Below, piece after piece: positions 50,324-58,038 of a stretch of 58,038 bases of DNA (position 1 is the stretch's first letter; every line of letters starts with the position of its first letter). Both the position numbers and the translations under genes were made by a program. The DNA comes from Clostridia bacterium (GTDB lineage Bacteria > Bacillota > Clostridia > Christensenellales > CAG-314), in the NCBI GenBank assembly GCA_028698585.1, contig JAQVWG010000007.1:1-58038 (forward strand), given 5' to 3'. A model generated the notes under the pieces. It was given only the letters and a program-made list of their open reading frames with translations, ran no database searches and had not been told where the DNA came from.

Positions 50324-52063
50324 TTGCATATAACCAACTTAACGGTTCGAAAAAGATTGCTTGTAGCACTGATTACAGCAATCTTTCTTTTTTTGGGCAT
50401 ATTTACCAGATTTTTTTATATACAAGTAGTTTGGGGCAAGCAACTGCGTCAAAAAGCGGTAGACCAGTGGACAAGAGATTTACCCATAACTGCTGATAGG
50501 GGATTAATTACAGATTGTAATGGTAATGTGATAGTAAATAACGTAACTGCTTATACAGTGTATGTAAGAGCCAAGAATGTAGTAGACGCCGACAAGGTAT
50601 CAACGATACTTAGTCAGCACCTTAACATAGATTATGACCGTATATATTCTAAGGTGACTGATAAGAGTTCATCGGAGTGGACAATTAAGCGTCAGGTGTC
50701 AGCAGATACAGTGTCGGCACTGAGGGAGTATAATCTCGAAGGAGTATATTATGCAACCCAATCTGTACGCAACTATGTCTATGGGGATTTTCTTACCCAA
50801 GTTCTAGGTTTCGTATCTGTAGACAGTGTTGGACAGACTGGGATTGAAGCATATTATGACAAATATCTATCTGGTATTGACGGCGCACTACTCACCCAGT
50901 CTGACCTGGTTGGCAAGGAGTTGTATGATACGAGTATGCAGTATGTTGCACCGATAGATGGATTTACTATCCAGTTGACTATTGACTGTATTATACAACA
51001 GATAGTCGAAAATGTGTTAAAGGTGGCCATGCAAGCGCATTCGCCTAAACACGTTCAATGTGTGGTACTTGATGTGACCAATGGACAGATACTGGCAATG
51101 GCGCAGAACCCAAGTTACAACCTCAACGACATCCCGAGAGATGATATTTCTACACTTATGGAATTGTCTCGTAACACTATAATTACTGATATATATGAAC
51201 CGGGCTCGACTTTTAAGGTGCTGACCGCTGCTGCCACGCTAGAAGAATCACGTAAGGGCAATCCTAAGGCATTCGACGAAAATCATGTTTTTACTAATAA
51301 CAGTGACGTTAGGTATCTTGACGGAACCAAAATTAAGTGTTGGACCAAACATATAGGGAATAAACACGCCAATCAAACGCTCGCCATGGCTCTTAATCAC
51401 AGTTGTAACCCGATTTTTACAGACATTGCATTGGCGCTGGGCACGCAGACATTCTATGGTTACCTGCAAGCATTCGGTTATGGAAGCAAGACTGGAGTGG
51501 ATTTCCTTGGTGAGCAAGCGGGATTGCTAGTTGATGAACAATCAGTAACTGTTAATGACCTAGCGAGAATAGGATTCGGTCAAACCATAGCAGTTACAGC
51601 TCTTCAATTGGCAGTTGCAACTGCTGCATGCGTGAATGGTGGATACCTTTATCAGCCATATTTCGTCAAGCAAATTATCGACCCAGTTACAGGTAATGTG
51701 GTAAAAACCATGTATCCTACTCTTATCAATAGACCAATCAGTCAAGAGACTAGCAAGTTGCTGGCTACTATGTTACAAGGCGTGGTAACAGAGGGCAGTG
51801 GTAAACAAGCGTATATTGAAGGCTATCAGGTAGGAGGCAAGACTGGTACGGCGCAGAAGTACGTAAACGGCGCTGTAGCTACTGGTAAGAACATATCATC
51901 ATTCGTAGGCTTCTTCCCTGCAAGCGCACCCAAGTATCTGTGCCTATTTATCGTAGATGAACCTGTTGGAGTAACTTACGGGTCTGTTGTTGCTGCACCG
52001 TATACTAGAATGATTTTCCAATCTATCATCGATTATTATGACATAGCGCCTATTCAGCCGTAG
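50324..52063 (+). CDS. Septal penicillin-binding protein (FtsI/PBP2B-type transpeptidase)
   Basis: Class B PBP that cross-links septal peptidoglycan; 579 residues. One N-terminal span (about 9-31), PBP dimerisation domain, transpeptidase domain with PGSTFK (active Ser about 295), SCN (about 360) and KTGTAQ (about 506). No PASTA domains follow, so it resembles the minimal FtsI rather than SpoVD or PBP2B with PASTA tails. TTG start 50324 seven bases after GGAGG. Confidence 0.92.
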   Translation: MHITNLTVRKRLLVALITAIFLFLGIFTRFFYIQVVWGKQLRQKAVDQWTRDLPITADRGLITDCNGNVIVNNVTAYTVYVRAKNVVDADKVSTILSQHLNIDYDRIYSKVTDKSSSEWTIKRQVSADTVSALREYNLEGVYYATQSVRNYVYGDFLTQVLGFVSVDSVGQTGIEAYYDKYLSGIDGALLTQSDLVGKELYDTSMQYVAPIDGFTIQLTIDCIIQQIVENVLKVAMQAHSPKHVQCVVLDVTNGQILAMAQNPSYNLNDIPRDDISTLMELSRNTIITDIYEPGSTFKVLTAAATLEESRKGNPKAFDENHVFTNNSDVRYLDGTKIKCWTKHIGNKHANQTLAMALNHSCNPIFTDIALALGTQTFYGYLQAFGYGSKTGVDFLGEQAGLLVDEQSVTVNDLARIGFGQTIAVTALQLAVATAACVNGGYLYQPYFVKQIIDPVTGNVVKTMYPTLINRPISQETSKLLATMLQGVVTEGSGKQAYIEGYQVGGKTGTAQKYVNGAVATGKNISSFVGFFPASAPKYLCLFIVDEPVGVTYGSVVAAPYTRMIFQSIIDYYDIAPIQP

Positions 52064-52185
52064 TGAGCATTCACGCAACTTATCTATAGTCTTATGGAGT
52101 CGATAACGCGCTTGCTATCATAATGGCGTGTAGAGAATAATAGAATACTTCATAGGAATGGTTGGCATTTAAGGGAGAGTATTTT

Positions 52186-53634
52186 ATGCATTTAACTCAA
52201 CTGCTTAATGGGATATGTTGTAAGGTCATCGGCAATGCCGATATAGTTATCGATAGTCTGTGTTGTAAGTCTAGCGAAGCATCCCCTAACTGTATGTTCA
52301 TATGCTTATGTGGTGGACAAGCAGATGGGCACGAATATGCGTATAAAGCTGTCGAGAGTGGTGCTATAGCACTGGTTGTAGAAAGGATTCTGCCGCATAT
52401 AAACGTAACGCAAGTAATTGTGAGTGATAGCAGAGCATGTATGGCGCTTATCGCCAAGCACTTCTATAATAATGCCGTGGATAAGTTAAGAGTTATTAGC
52501 GTTATTGGCACTAATGGCAAGACATCAACTACCTATCTTGCATCATCAGTGTTCGCACATGCAGGCTACATAACTGCAATCGTAGGCAGTAACGGTATAT
52601 TCATCAATGGTCAACACTACATAACCTCTTTAACAACTCCGGATCCCATTGAGTTACATAGGTATTTCGCTTTGATGGTAGATATGGGTGTAAAATATGT
52701 TTTTATCGAAGTATCTGCGCATGCCATTTACTACAAAAAAATGGAAGGTATAATATCAACGGCAACCGTTTTTACCAACTTTTCTCAAGACCACCTAGAT
52801 TTTTTTGGAGATATGGAGCATTATGCGAGTGTCAAGAAGGGGTATTTTACCACTGCTTATACCCGAATATGCGTTATTAACGCCGACGACGCATTGGGCC
52901 AAAAAATAATTTTCGAAGAAAAATTGCCCTGTATAACCTACGGATTAACATGTCCTGCTGATGTATTCGCAATCAATTGTGCGTGTGATAATGATGGCAT
53001 TCACTATGTAATCAATCTACTTGATGACGTGTATAAGGTGGATTATAACTTGCAAGGACAGTTTAATATATACAATACGCTGTGTGTGTCTGCGCTTGCC
53101 AGAGTGTTCGGCATTAGAATGGAACAGATATATGAGGGAATATTGGCTGTCAGGAGAATAGAGGGCAGAAACGAAACGTTTATTGCCAAGAATGGTGCTA
53201 AGGTGGTGGTAGACTTTGCACATACGCCCGACGGATTCGTCAATATACTGGAGTATCTTAAGTCAATCACAAAAGGAAAACTGATAGTAGTGTTCGGGTG
53301 CGGTGGCGATAGAGATAGATTCAAGCGACCGCTCATGGGTAAAGTCGTATCAACGCTGGCAGATTACGCCATACTAACTAATGACAATCCACGCCAAGAG
53401 CCTCAAGATCAGATAATTAACGAGATAGTGTGTGGGTTGACAATAGAGCATAATATAGTTTATGACCGAAAATCGGCCATATTGCAGGCGCTTGACATGG
53501 CAAACGATGGCGATACTGTAGCTATACTTGGTAAAGGTGCAGAGTCTTATCAAGAAATTAGCGGTGATAAGATACCCTATAGTGACATTGATACAGTTCA
53601 ATCGCTAATCAGTGCAGATATCAATAAAGGGTAG
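52186..53634 (+). CDS. murE: UDP-MurNAc-tripeptide synthetase
   Basis: Adds the third amino acid to UDP-MurNAc-L-Ala-D-Glu; 482 residues. ATP site GTNGKTS (about 108), FVNFSQ-type FTNFSQDHLDFFG, and DNPRQEP (about 400), whose DNPR selects meso-diaminopimelate. ATG 52186 is chosen (GGGAGAG upstream); an in-frame TTG at 52162 lacks a site. Gaps of 122 bases before and about 160 after the gene are larger than elsewhere in the cluster, and no murF is found behind it. Confidence 0.95.
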   Translation: MHLTQLLNGICCKVIGNADIVIDSLCCKSSEASPNCMFICLCGGQADGHEYAYKAVESGAIALVVERILPHINVTQVIVSDSRACMALIAKHFYNNAVDKLRVISVIGTNGKTSTTYLASSVFAHAGYITAIVGSNGIFINGQHYITSLTTPDPIELHRYFALMVDMGVKYVFIEVSAHAIYYKKMEGIISTATVFTNFSQDHLDFFGDMEHYASVKKGYFTTAYTRICVINADDALGQKIIFEEKLPCITYGLTCPADVFAINCACDNDGIHYVINLLDDVYKVDYNLQGQFNIYNTLCVSALARVFGIRMEQIYEGILAVRRIEGRNETFIAKNGAKVVVDFAHTPDGFVNILEYLKSITKGKLIVVFGCGGDRDRFKRPLMGKVVSTLADYAILTNDNPRQEPQDQIINEIVCGLTIEHNIVYDRKSAILQALDMANDGDTVAILGKGAESYQEISGDKIPYSDIDTVQSLISADINKG

Positions 53635-53793
53635 GATTCTCTATATGCTTGACAACTAGACTTGAGCTAATAACACGGCTAACGCAGTAATTTGATTGAC
53701 TATTGATGACTACTAGCAGTGCGTTAAAGCAGTCAATTGAAGTGGTGTAGTTACTATATCGTACACCAGAAGTGCACAGTGGGGGTATAAACA

Positions 53794-54813
53794 ATAACGA
53801 CAGTATTACACAATTTGATAGCAATCTTGACGTCAATAGTGGTTGGCATTGTAATTAATAATATCGTGCTTTCTTTACTGCGTAAGGCCAAGGCTGGACA
53901 AGAAGTGCTTAAGTACGTGACCGAACACCAGTCTAAGAGTGGGACACCCACTATGGGTGGAATAGGTATAATAATTACGCTCCTTATGTGCTGTCCACTG
54001 TTTATTAGGAATAATTCCAGACTGGCATGCTTGACACTGCTTGTAACTCTTGCATATGGCATAGTTGGATTGCTTGATGATTACATTAAGGTTAAACGTC
54101 ACCAGAACGAAGGGCTTAAGCCATATCAGAAGATTATGATGCAGTTAAGTATTGCTATTATAATTGCAGTTTTCTGCTATAGAGATTCTATCGTGGGACA
54201 TACGTTAGTTCTCCCTTATGGACATGACATTGACATATCATATTGGATAATACCACTTAATATATTCATTTTCTTAGCAGTTACGAACGGCGTTAATTTG
54301 ACTGATGGACTCGACGGATTGGCTAGTTGGACCACCATAGCCTATATGCTAGGTACTTCGGCATTAATTGCGTTAGAGATTGTTCAAGCGCAAAGTGCAG
54401 GTGATACACTCCTGGCTATTGAGTACGGTAATATGCTTACGTATTGCCTAATTATGAGTGGTGCATTGCTGGCATTTCTTCTACTTAACTGTTTTCCTGC
54501 TAAAGTGTTCATGGGGGATGTCGGTTCGCTTGCCTTAGGTGCCAGCGTGGCGTGTGTCTCAATATATACCAGAATGAGTTTGTTCATTCCCATAATGGGC
54601 GTAATGTTCGTCGTGTCCTGCGCATCTGTTGTTATACAGGTTACTTATTTCAAGGCGACTAAAGGTAACAGAGTTTTTCTTATGGCGCCGTATCACCACC
54701 ACTTGCAAAAAAAAGGGTTATCCGAAAGTAGAATCTCCTATATATATTTCCTAATTACTGTAGTAATGGCATTACTACTTGTCGGACTCAAGGTATTAGA
54801 GGTGGTTATATGA
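53794..54813 (+). CDS. mraY: Phospho-MurNAc-pentapeptide translocase
   Basis: Transfers phospho-MurNAc-pentapeptide to undecaprenyl phosphate, forming lipid I; ten-span membrane enzyme. Motifs: SGTPTMGG, LLDDYIKV (DD pair), NLTDGLDGLA, FMGDVGSLALG, APYHHHLQ. The frame contains no ATG or GTG near its start. TTG 53815 has no ribosome site, whereas ATA 53794 lies seven bases after GGGGGT and gives the family's N-terminal length (GQ at 35-36, as in Bacillus). I set the start there, as inference; from TTG the protein has 332 residues, from ATA 339. Confidence 0.9.
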   Translation: MTTVLHNLIAILTSIVVGIVINNIVLSLLRKAKAGQEVLKYVTEHQSKSGTPTMGGIGIIITLLMCCPLFIRNNSRLACLTLLVTLAYGIVGLLDDYIKVKRHQNEGLKPYQKIMMQLSIAIIIAVFCYRDSIVGHTLVLPYGHDIDISYWIIPLNIFIFLAVTNGVNLTDGLDGLASWTTIAYMLGTSALIALEIVQAQSAGDTLLAIEYGNMLTYCLIMSGALLAFLLLNCFPAKVFMGDVGSLALGASVACVSIYTRMSLFIPIMGVMFVVSCASVVIQVTYFKATKGNRVFLMAPYHHHLQKKGLSESRISYIYFLITVVMALLLVGLKVLEVVI

Positions 54814-56120
54814 GCGTATACATGATATACGGTGGTGGGCGGAGTGGTCAAGCACTGTATCGAGCACTTAACAATGATAAAGATACTGCGTACATATATG
54901 ATGATAATCAAAGCATTGTTAATGCCATATCCATTAGCCAATGTATACAGTTATTGGACAGGATTGAGTGCTTGATACTCTCTCCCGGGGTACCACGACA
55001 GTCTCAGCTCGTTAGAATGTGCCATAATAAAGGTATACCTGTCTACGGCGAGGTCCAATTCTGTCTTAAACGATGTCAGCCCAAGGTAATTGCTATAACT
55101 GGGACTAATGGTAAAACAACCACTGCGAGTCTACTACACCATATTCTACTGTGCAGTGGGGTAAACAGTTATCTGCTGGGTAATATTGGTTCGCCCGTTT
55201 CCACTGTGTTAAGGACACTTCTTCCTAGTGATATTGTCGTACTAGAATTATCCAGTTTTCAATTAGAGCGTTATGACGATTTCAATCCGTATATAAGTGC
55301 TCTACTTAACGTTAAACAGGACCATATTGACAGACATGGCAGTATAGAAGAGTATATTCGGTGCAAGTGCAATGTGTTCGCTCATCAATCGTCTAACAAT
55401 CACGCCATATTTAACTATGATGATACTGTGGTGCGCGAGTTATCTAATATTTGCCTAGCGCAGGTGCATTACTATGGATTAACGTGCGATAAGGGCACAC
55501 AGTATTCTACAATTGATAATTGTATCAACTACTATGACAGTAATAATAGTCTACAAACTGTCCAGCTACATAGACAAGAGTATAAACATAATGTAAGTAA
55601 TATCGCATGCTGTATAACTGCCTCGTCCATAATGGGAATAGAACCAAGCATTGTGGAACAAGCTGTATCATCATTCGTATACCCTCCTCACAGATTGAGT
55701 AGGGTGGCTACTGTCAACGGCGTAGATTTTGTTAATGATTCTAAGTCTACTAATTGCGCATCTACAATATCTGCTATTGAGAACTTCGCTACATATTGTT
55801 TAATACTGGGTGGGAGTGATAAAAATGAGGATTATACACAGTTAAGGAATCAACTGGATAAATGCGTTTTTGTCGCATGCTACGGGCAGACAGGTAGCGC
55901 AATACGAGATGCATTACGCAATATTGGCTGTGATGTGATGTTATATGACTGCTTGTGCGACGCAGTATATGCATGCTATGAGCAAGCTTGCAATTACCCC
56001 TGTCCAGTCCTGTTCTCGCCAGCATGTGCTAGTTTCGACCATTATACAGATTATGCGCATAGAGGAGAATGTTTTGTCCATATTGTCCAATCGATTGCTG
56101 ACAAAGTACAAAAAAATTGA
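54810..56120 (+). CDS. murD: UDP-MurNAc-L-alanine:D-glutamate ligase
   Basis: Adds D-glutamate to UDP-MurNAc-L-Ala; 436 residues. Nucleotide site GTNGKTT (about 97-103), ELSSFQLE, LNVKQDHIDRHG and NDSKSTN are all MurD hallmarks. Start ATGA overlaps the mraY stop. Somewhat rich in cysteine. ftsW begins inside its 3' end. Confidence 0.95.
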   Translation: MSVYMIYGGGRSGQALYRALNNDKDTAYIYDDNQSIVNAISISQCIQLLDRIECLILSPGVPRQSQLVRMCHNKGIPVYGEVQFCLKRCQPKVIAITGTNGKTTTASLLHHILLCSGVNSYLLGNIGSPVSTVLRTLLPSDIVVLELSSFQLERYDDFNPYISALLNVKQDHIDRHGSIEEYIRCKCNVFAHQSSNNHAIFNYDDTVVRELSNICLAQVHYYGLTCDKGTQYSTIDNCINYYDSNNSLQTVQLHRQEYKHNVSNIACCITASSIMGIEPSIVEQAVSSFVYPPHRLSRVATVNGVDFVNDSKSTNCASTISAIENFATYCLILGGSDKNEDYTQLRNQLDKCVFVACYGQTGSAIRDALRNIGCDVMLYDCLCDAVYACYEQACNYPCPVLFSPACASFDHYTDYAHRGECFVHIVQSIADKVQKN

Positions 56121-57240
56121 TTACATATTGTTGTTCAGTTGCTTAACACTAGTCATCATTGGACTAGTGTTCGTGTTCAGTGCGAGCTACTATACTGCAG
56201 AGGAGGATTTCGGCAACAAGTTCTACTACCTCAATAAGCAGGTCATTGGCGCAATTACAGGCCTCATATGTATGAATGCAGTAATTCTAATTGACATCAA
56301 CATTCTTAAAAAACTGTACTTGCCGTTAATAGTTGTCAGTATTCTGTTGCTTGTACTGGTATTCATACCTTTTTTTAGCATAGAGAGTTATGGCGCTAAA
56401 CGGTGGATTGGGATTGGTCATTTCTCGTTTCAACCATCAGAGATAGCCAAATTCGCTTTTGTACTCTTCTGTGCAGTATATTTGTCTAATAGTAATGTCA
56501 ATATTACTAAATTACATCATACTATACCTGTCATAGTAGTTGGGATTATCATATGTGCACTCATCATAATGGAGCCTAACATGTCTGTCACGGTCTGCGT
56601 AGCGATGTTAATGGTGTGTATGCTATTCATAGGTGGTGTTCCCATTAAGCACTTGCTATTATGTCTAATACCCGCAGTTATTGCCGTGCCCATCTTAATA
56701 CTTATCGAGCCGTATAGACTGGCTAGGTTAATGGCGTTTATTGATCCGTGGGCCACTCCCAAGGAAGAAGGCTATCAACTAATTCAATCATTATATGCCC
56801 TAGGTAACGGTGGATGGTTCGGAGTAGGGCTATTCAACAGCAGGCAGAAGTACGAGTTTTTACCTTTTGCAGAGAGCGACTTCATACTGTCTATTATAGG
56901 AGAAGAAACGGGTATTGTAGGCTGTTTTATCCTCTTCTGCATATATGTAACGCTGATACTTAAGGGCGTTAAATTGGCTACCAAAGCGCCTAACAGGTAT
57001 CTGTCATTACTATCTGGAGGAATCACATTTGTTATCGCCATTCAGACTCTTATTAATCTGGCCGTGGTGTCTGGCTGTATTCCACCTACTGGCATACCGT
57101 TGCCATTTATTAGTTATGGTGGAACGTCACTTGTTATGTTCATGAGTGCAGTTGGTATATTGTTGAATGTGTCCAGCTTATGCGCAAGTGAACAGAATAT
57201 CGCTAAACCCCATATTATAAACAAGAGGGTGCGCAAATAA
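56074..57240 (+). CDS. ftsW: Lipid II polymerase FtsW (SEDS family)
   Basis: Septal peptidoglycan glycosyltransferase partner of the PBP encoded upstream; ten spans. Signatures: KRWIGIGHFSFQPSEIAKFA, EGYQLIQSLYALGNGG, FLPFAESDFI with the catalytic-type aspartate, and PPTGIPLPFISYGGTS. TTG 56074 follows GAGGAG by six bases and gives 388 residues; ATG 56053 in the same frame precedes that site. SpoVE, the sporulation paralogue, cannot be excluded. murG, the usual next gene, is not found in the remaining 800 bases. Confidence 0.92.
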   Translation: MSILSNRLLTKYKKIDYILLFSCLTLVIIGLVFVFSASYYTAEEDFGNKFYYLNKQVIGAITGLICMNAVILIDINILKKLYLPLIVVSILLLVLVFIPFFSIESYGAKRWIGIGHFSFQPSEIAKFAFVLFCAVYLSNSNVNITKLHHTIPVIVVGIIICALIIMEPNMSVTVCVAMLMVCMLFIGGVPIKHLLLCLIPAVIAVPILILIEPYRLARLMAFIDPWATPKEEGYQLIQSLYALGNGGWFGVGLFNSRQKYEFLPFAESDFILSIIGEETGIVGCFILFCIYVTLILKGVKLATKAPNRYLSLLSGGITFVIAIQTLINLAVVSGCIPPTGIPLPFISYGGTSLVMFMSAVGILLNVSSLCASEQNIAKPHIINKRVRK

Positions 57241-57521
57241 TCGACCTAAACACAATCCCTGGCAGAACATGGTTGGCTACACCATTCTCCAGCTATCGTG
57301 CAGACGCACTGTACTGATATTATGTATTACCGATACATATATTCACATTCACAACAGGGTGTAATGTCATTAAGTATTAAGGTTGTGCAGGTGATGAACG
57401 ATGTATATGGTAGAGTTATTATCACATAGGGTTGCCTAATAAAGTGCTATCATAACAACAGCAAAGATAGTCATTAACCGATTACGCATTGATAATTAGC
57501 ACATAAGTCCATAAGAATTAT

Positions 57522-57595
57522 TCAGTGTGGATATGCATGCGGGAAGCACTATATTGACTCAGTGTGGATATGCATGCGGGAAGCACTATATTGAC
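57522..57595 (+). repeat. 37-bp tandem duplication
   Basis: A 37-bp unit beginning TCAGTGTGGATATGCATGC occupies 57522-57558 and again 57559-57595, identical. The 280 bases from ftsW to here hold no recognised feature. Confidence 0.97.
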
Positions 57596-57692
57596 TAGGT
57601 AGGATATACATAAGTATGTTGTAATTGACCGATTAGGATATAAATTAAGGTCGTCAACGGACGACTAGGCAACGGGCAATCATGGCGAGCAT

Positions 57693-58038
57693 TAATCATA
57701 ATTGTCATGCGTGCGCGTTCGAGTCTGACAACTATCATGGCATTCTATCTAGTTGGATACCATTGCCATGTGTGAGCCGACCAAAAGAGTGGTTCATATT
57801 GGAGAGGTGTATGTAAGAATGTAGTCTATGCATAAGTACATCATATAAGAGCACACTGTGCACAAGTAAGTTATACAGAAGGATTATCAATGGCAATCAG
57901 TAATCATAATCGTCATGCGTGCGCGTTCGAGTCTGACAACTATCATGGCATTCTATCTAGTTGGATACCATTGCCATGTGTGAGCCGACCAAAAGAGTGG
58001 TTCATATTGGAGAGGTGTATGTAAGAATGTAGTCTATG
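57693..58038 (+). repeat. 138-bp repeat with 208-bp step, running off the window
   Basis: 57693-57830 recurs at 57901-58038 with one substitution visible (AATTGTC/AATCGTC). The 70-base spacer between them differs. The array reaches the window edge, so more units may follow. A GGAGAGG followed by GTATG at the end of each copy looks like a ribosome site and start but opens only two codons. Confidence 0.95.

Noticed and set aside
57810-57830. Ribosome site and start codon of a next gene in the right-hand repeat
   Set aside because: GTATG is followed by an immediate stop (ATGTAA) in both copies.

Overview
The window is an A+T-rich stretch of a bacterial chromosome, most probably a strictly anaerobic, diderm-unrelated member of the Bacillota (class Clostridia). 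Reasons: an oxygen-sensitive class III ribonucleotide reductase with its activase, a desulfoferrodoxin-type superoxide reductase, an anaerobic GlpA/GlpB-like/DUF1667 trio, a DUF4364 protein, RqcH, a Firmicutes-style division/cell-wall cluster, a MurE with the DNPR motif of meso-diaminopimelate enzymes, strong Shine-Dalgarno sites, and many consensus sigma-A promoters. TTG and GTG starts are common. I could not assign a genus.

Layout. 1-1700: a GNAT acetyltransferase gene broken by one stop codon, preceded by a hairpin array. 1.7-10.3 kb: nrdD-trxB-like and convergent nrdG, then Gfo/Idh dehydrogenase-polA-coaE. 10.3-14.1 kb: an unrecognised gene divergent from a DUF4364 gene, an asparaginase and luxS. 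14.5-16.4 kb: an arsR-permease-redoxin metal/metalloid operon. 16.4-19.6 kb: an accessory patch with a degraded gene, direct repeats, two divergent tRNA-Leu genes, a 128-bp satellite array and a second GNAT. 20-24.8 kb: superoxide reductase, TetR/hydrolase pair, a TGS-uridine kinase, tRNA-Glu. 24.9-28.8 kb: a membrane protein, a probable 6S RNA and the glycerol-3-phosphate-type operon. 28.8-36.5 kb: comEA-like, comEC, holA, membrane protein, M28 peptidase, tRNA-Pro, YggS, lspA, rluD. 37.4-45.4 kb: rqcH, then the proteostasis run tig-clpP-clpX-lon-engB. 45.7-47.6 kb: a possible sporulation-associated protein, a zinc-ribbon protein and a phosphoesterase. 48.2-57.2 kb: mraZ-rsmH-ftsL-like-PBP-murE-mraY-murD-ftsW.

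The most striking feature is not a gene. At five separate loci the 3' end of a gene, its stop codon and the following hairpin are tandemly duplicated downstream in the same orientation: luxS (about 106-bp step, old and diverged), DUF4364 (about 201-204 bp, nearly three copies), rqcH (about 59-79 bp, ten units), engB (179 bp, two copies) and the 45.7-kb gene (134 bp, two and a fraction). Two more tandem arrays have no visible parent gene (128-bp satellite at 18 kb, 208-bp repeat at the right end). Together they suggest a genome-wide process that copies gene-tail/terminator modules.

Functional links visible in sequence: two NrdR-like boxes 32 bp apart sit in the nrdD promoter; NrdD carries its own C-terminal redoxin and lies next to a TrxB homologue lacking the usual NADPH-specificity arginines; three 10-bp-phased direct repeats over the mraZ promoter look like MraZ operators.
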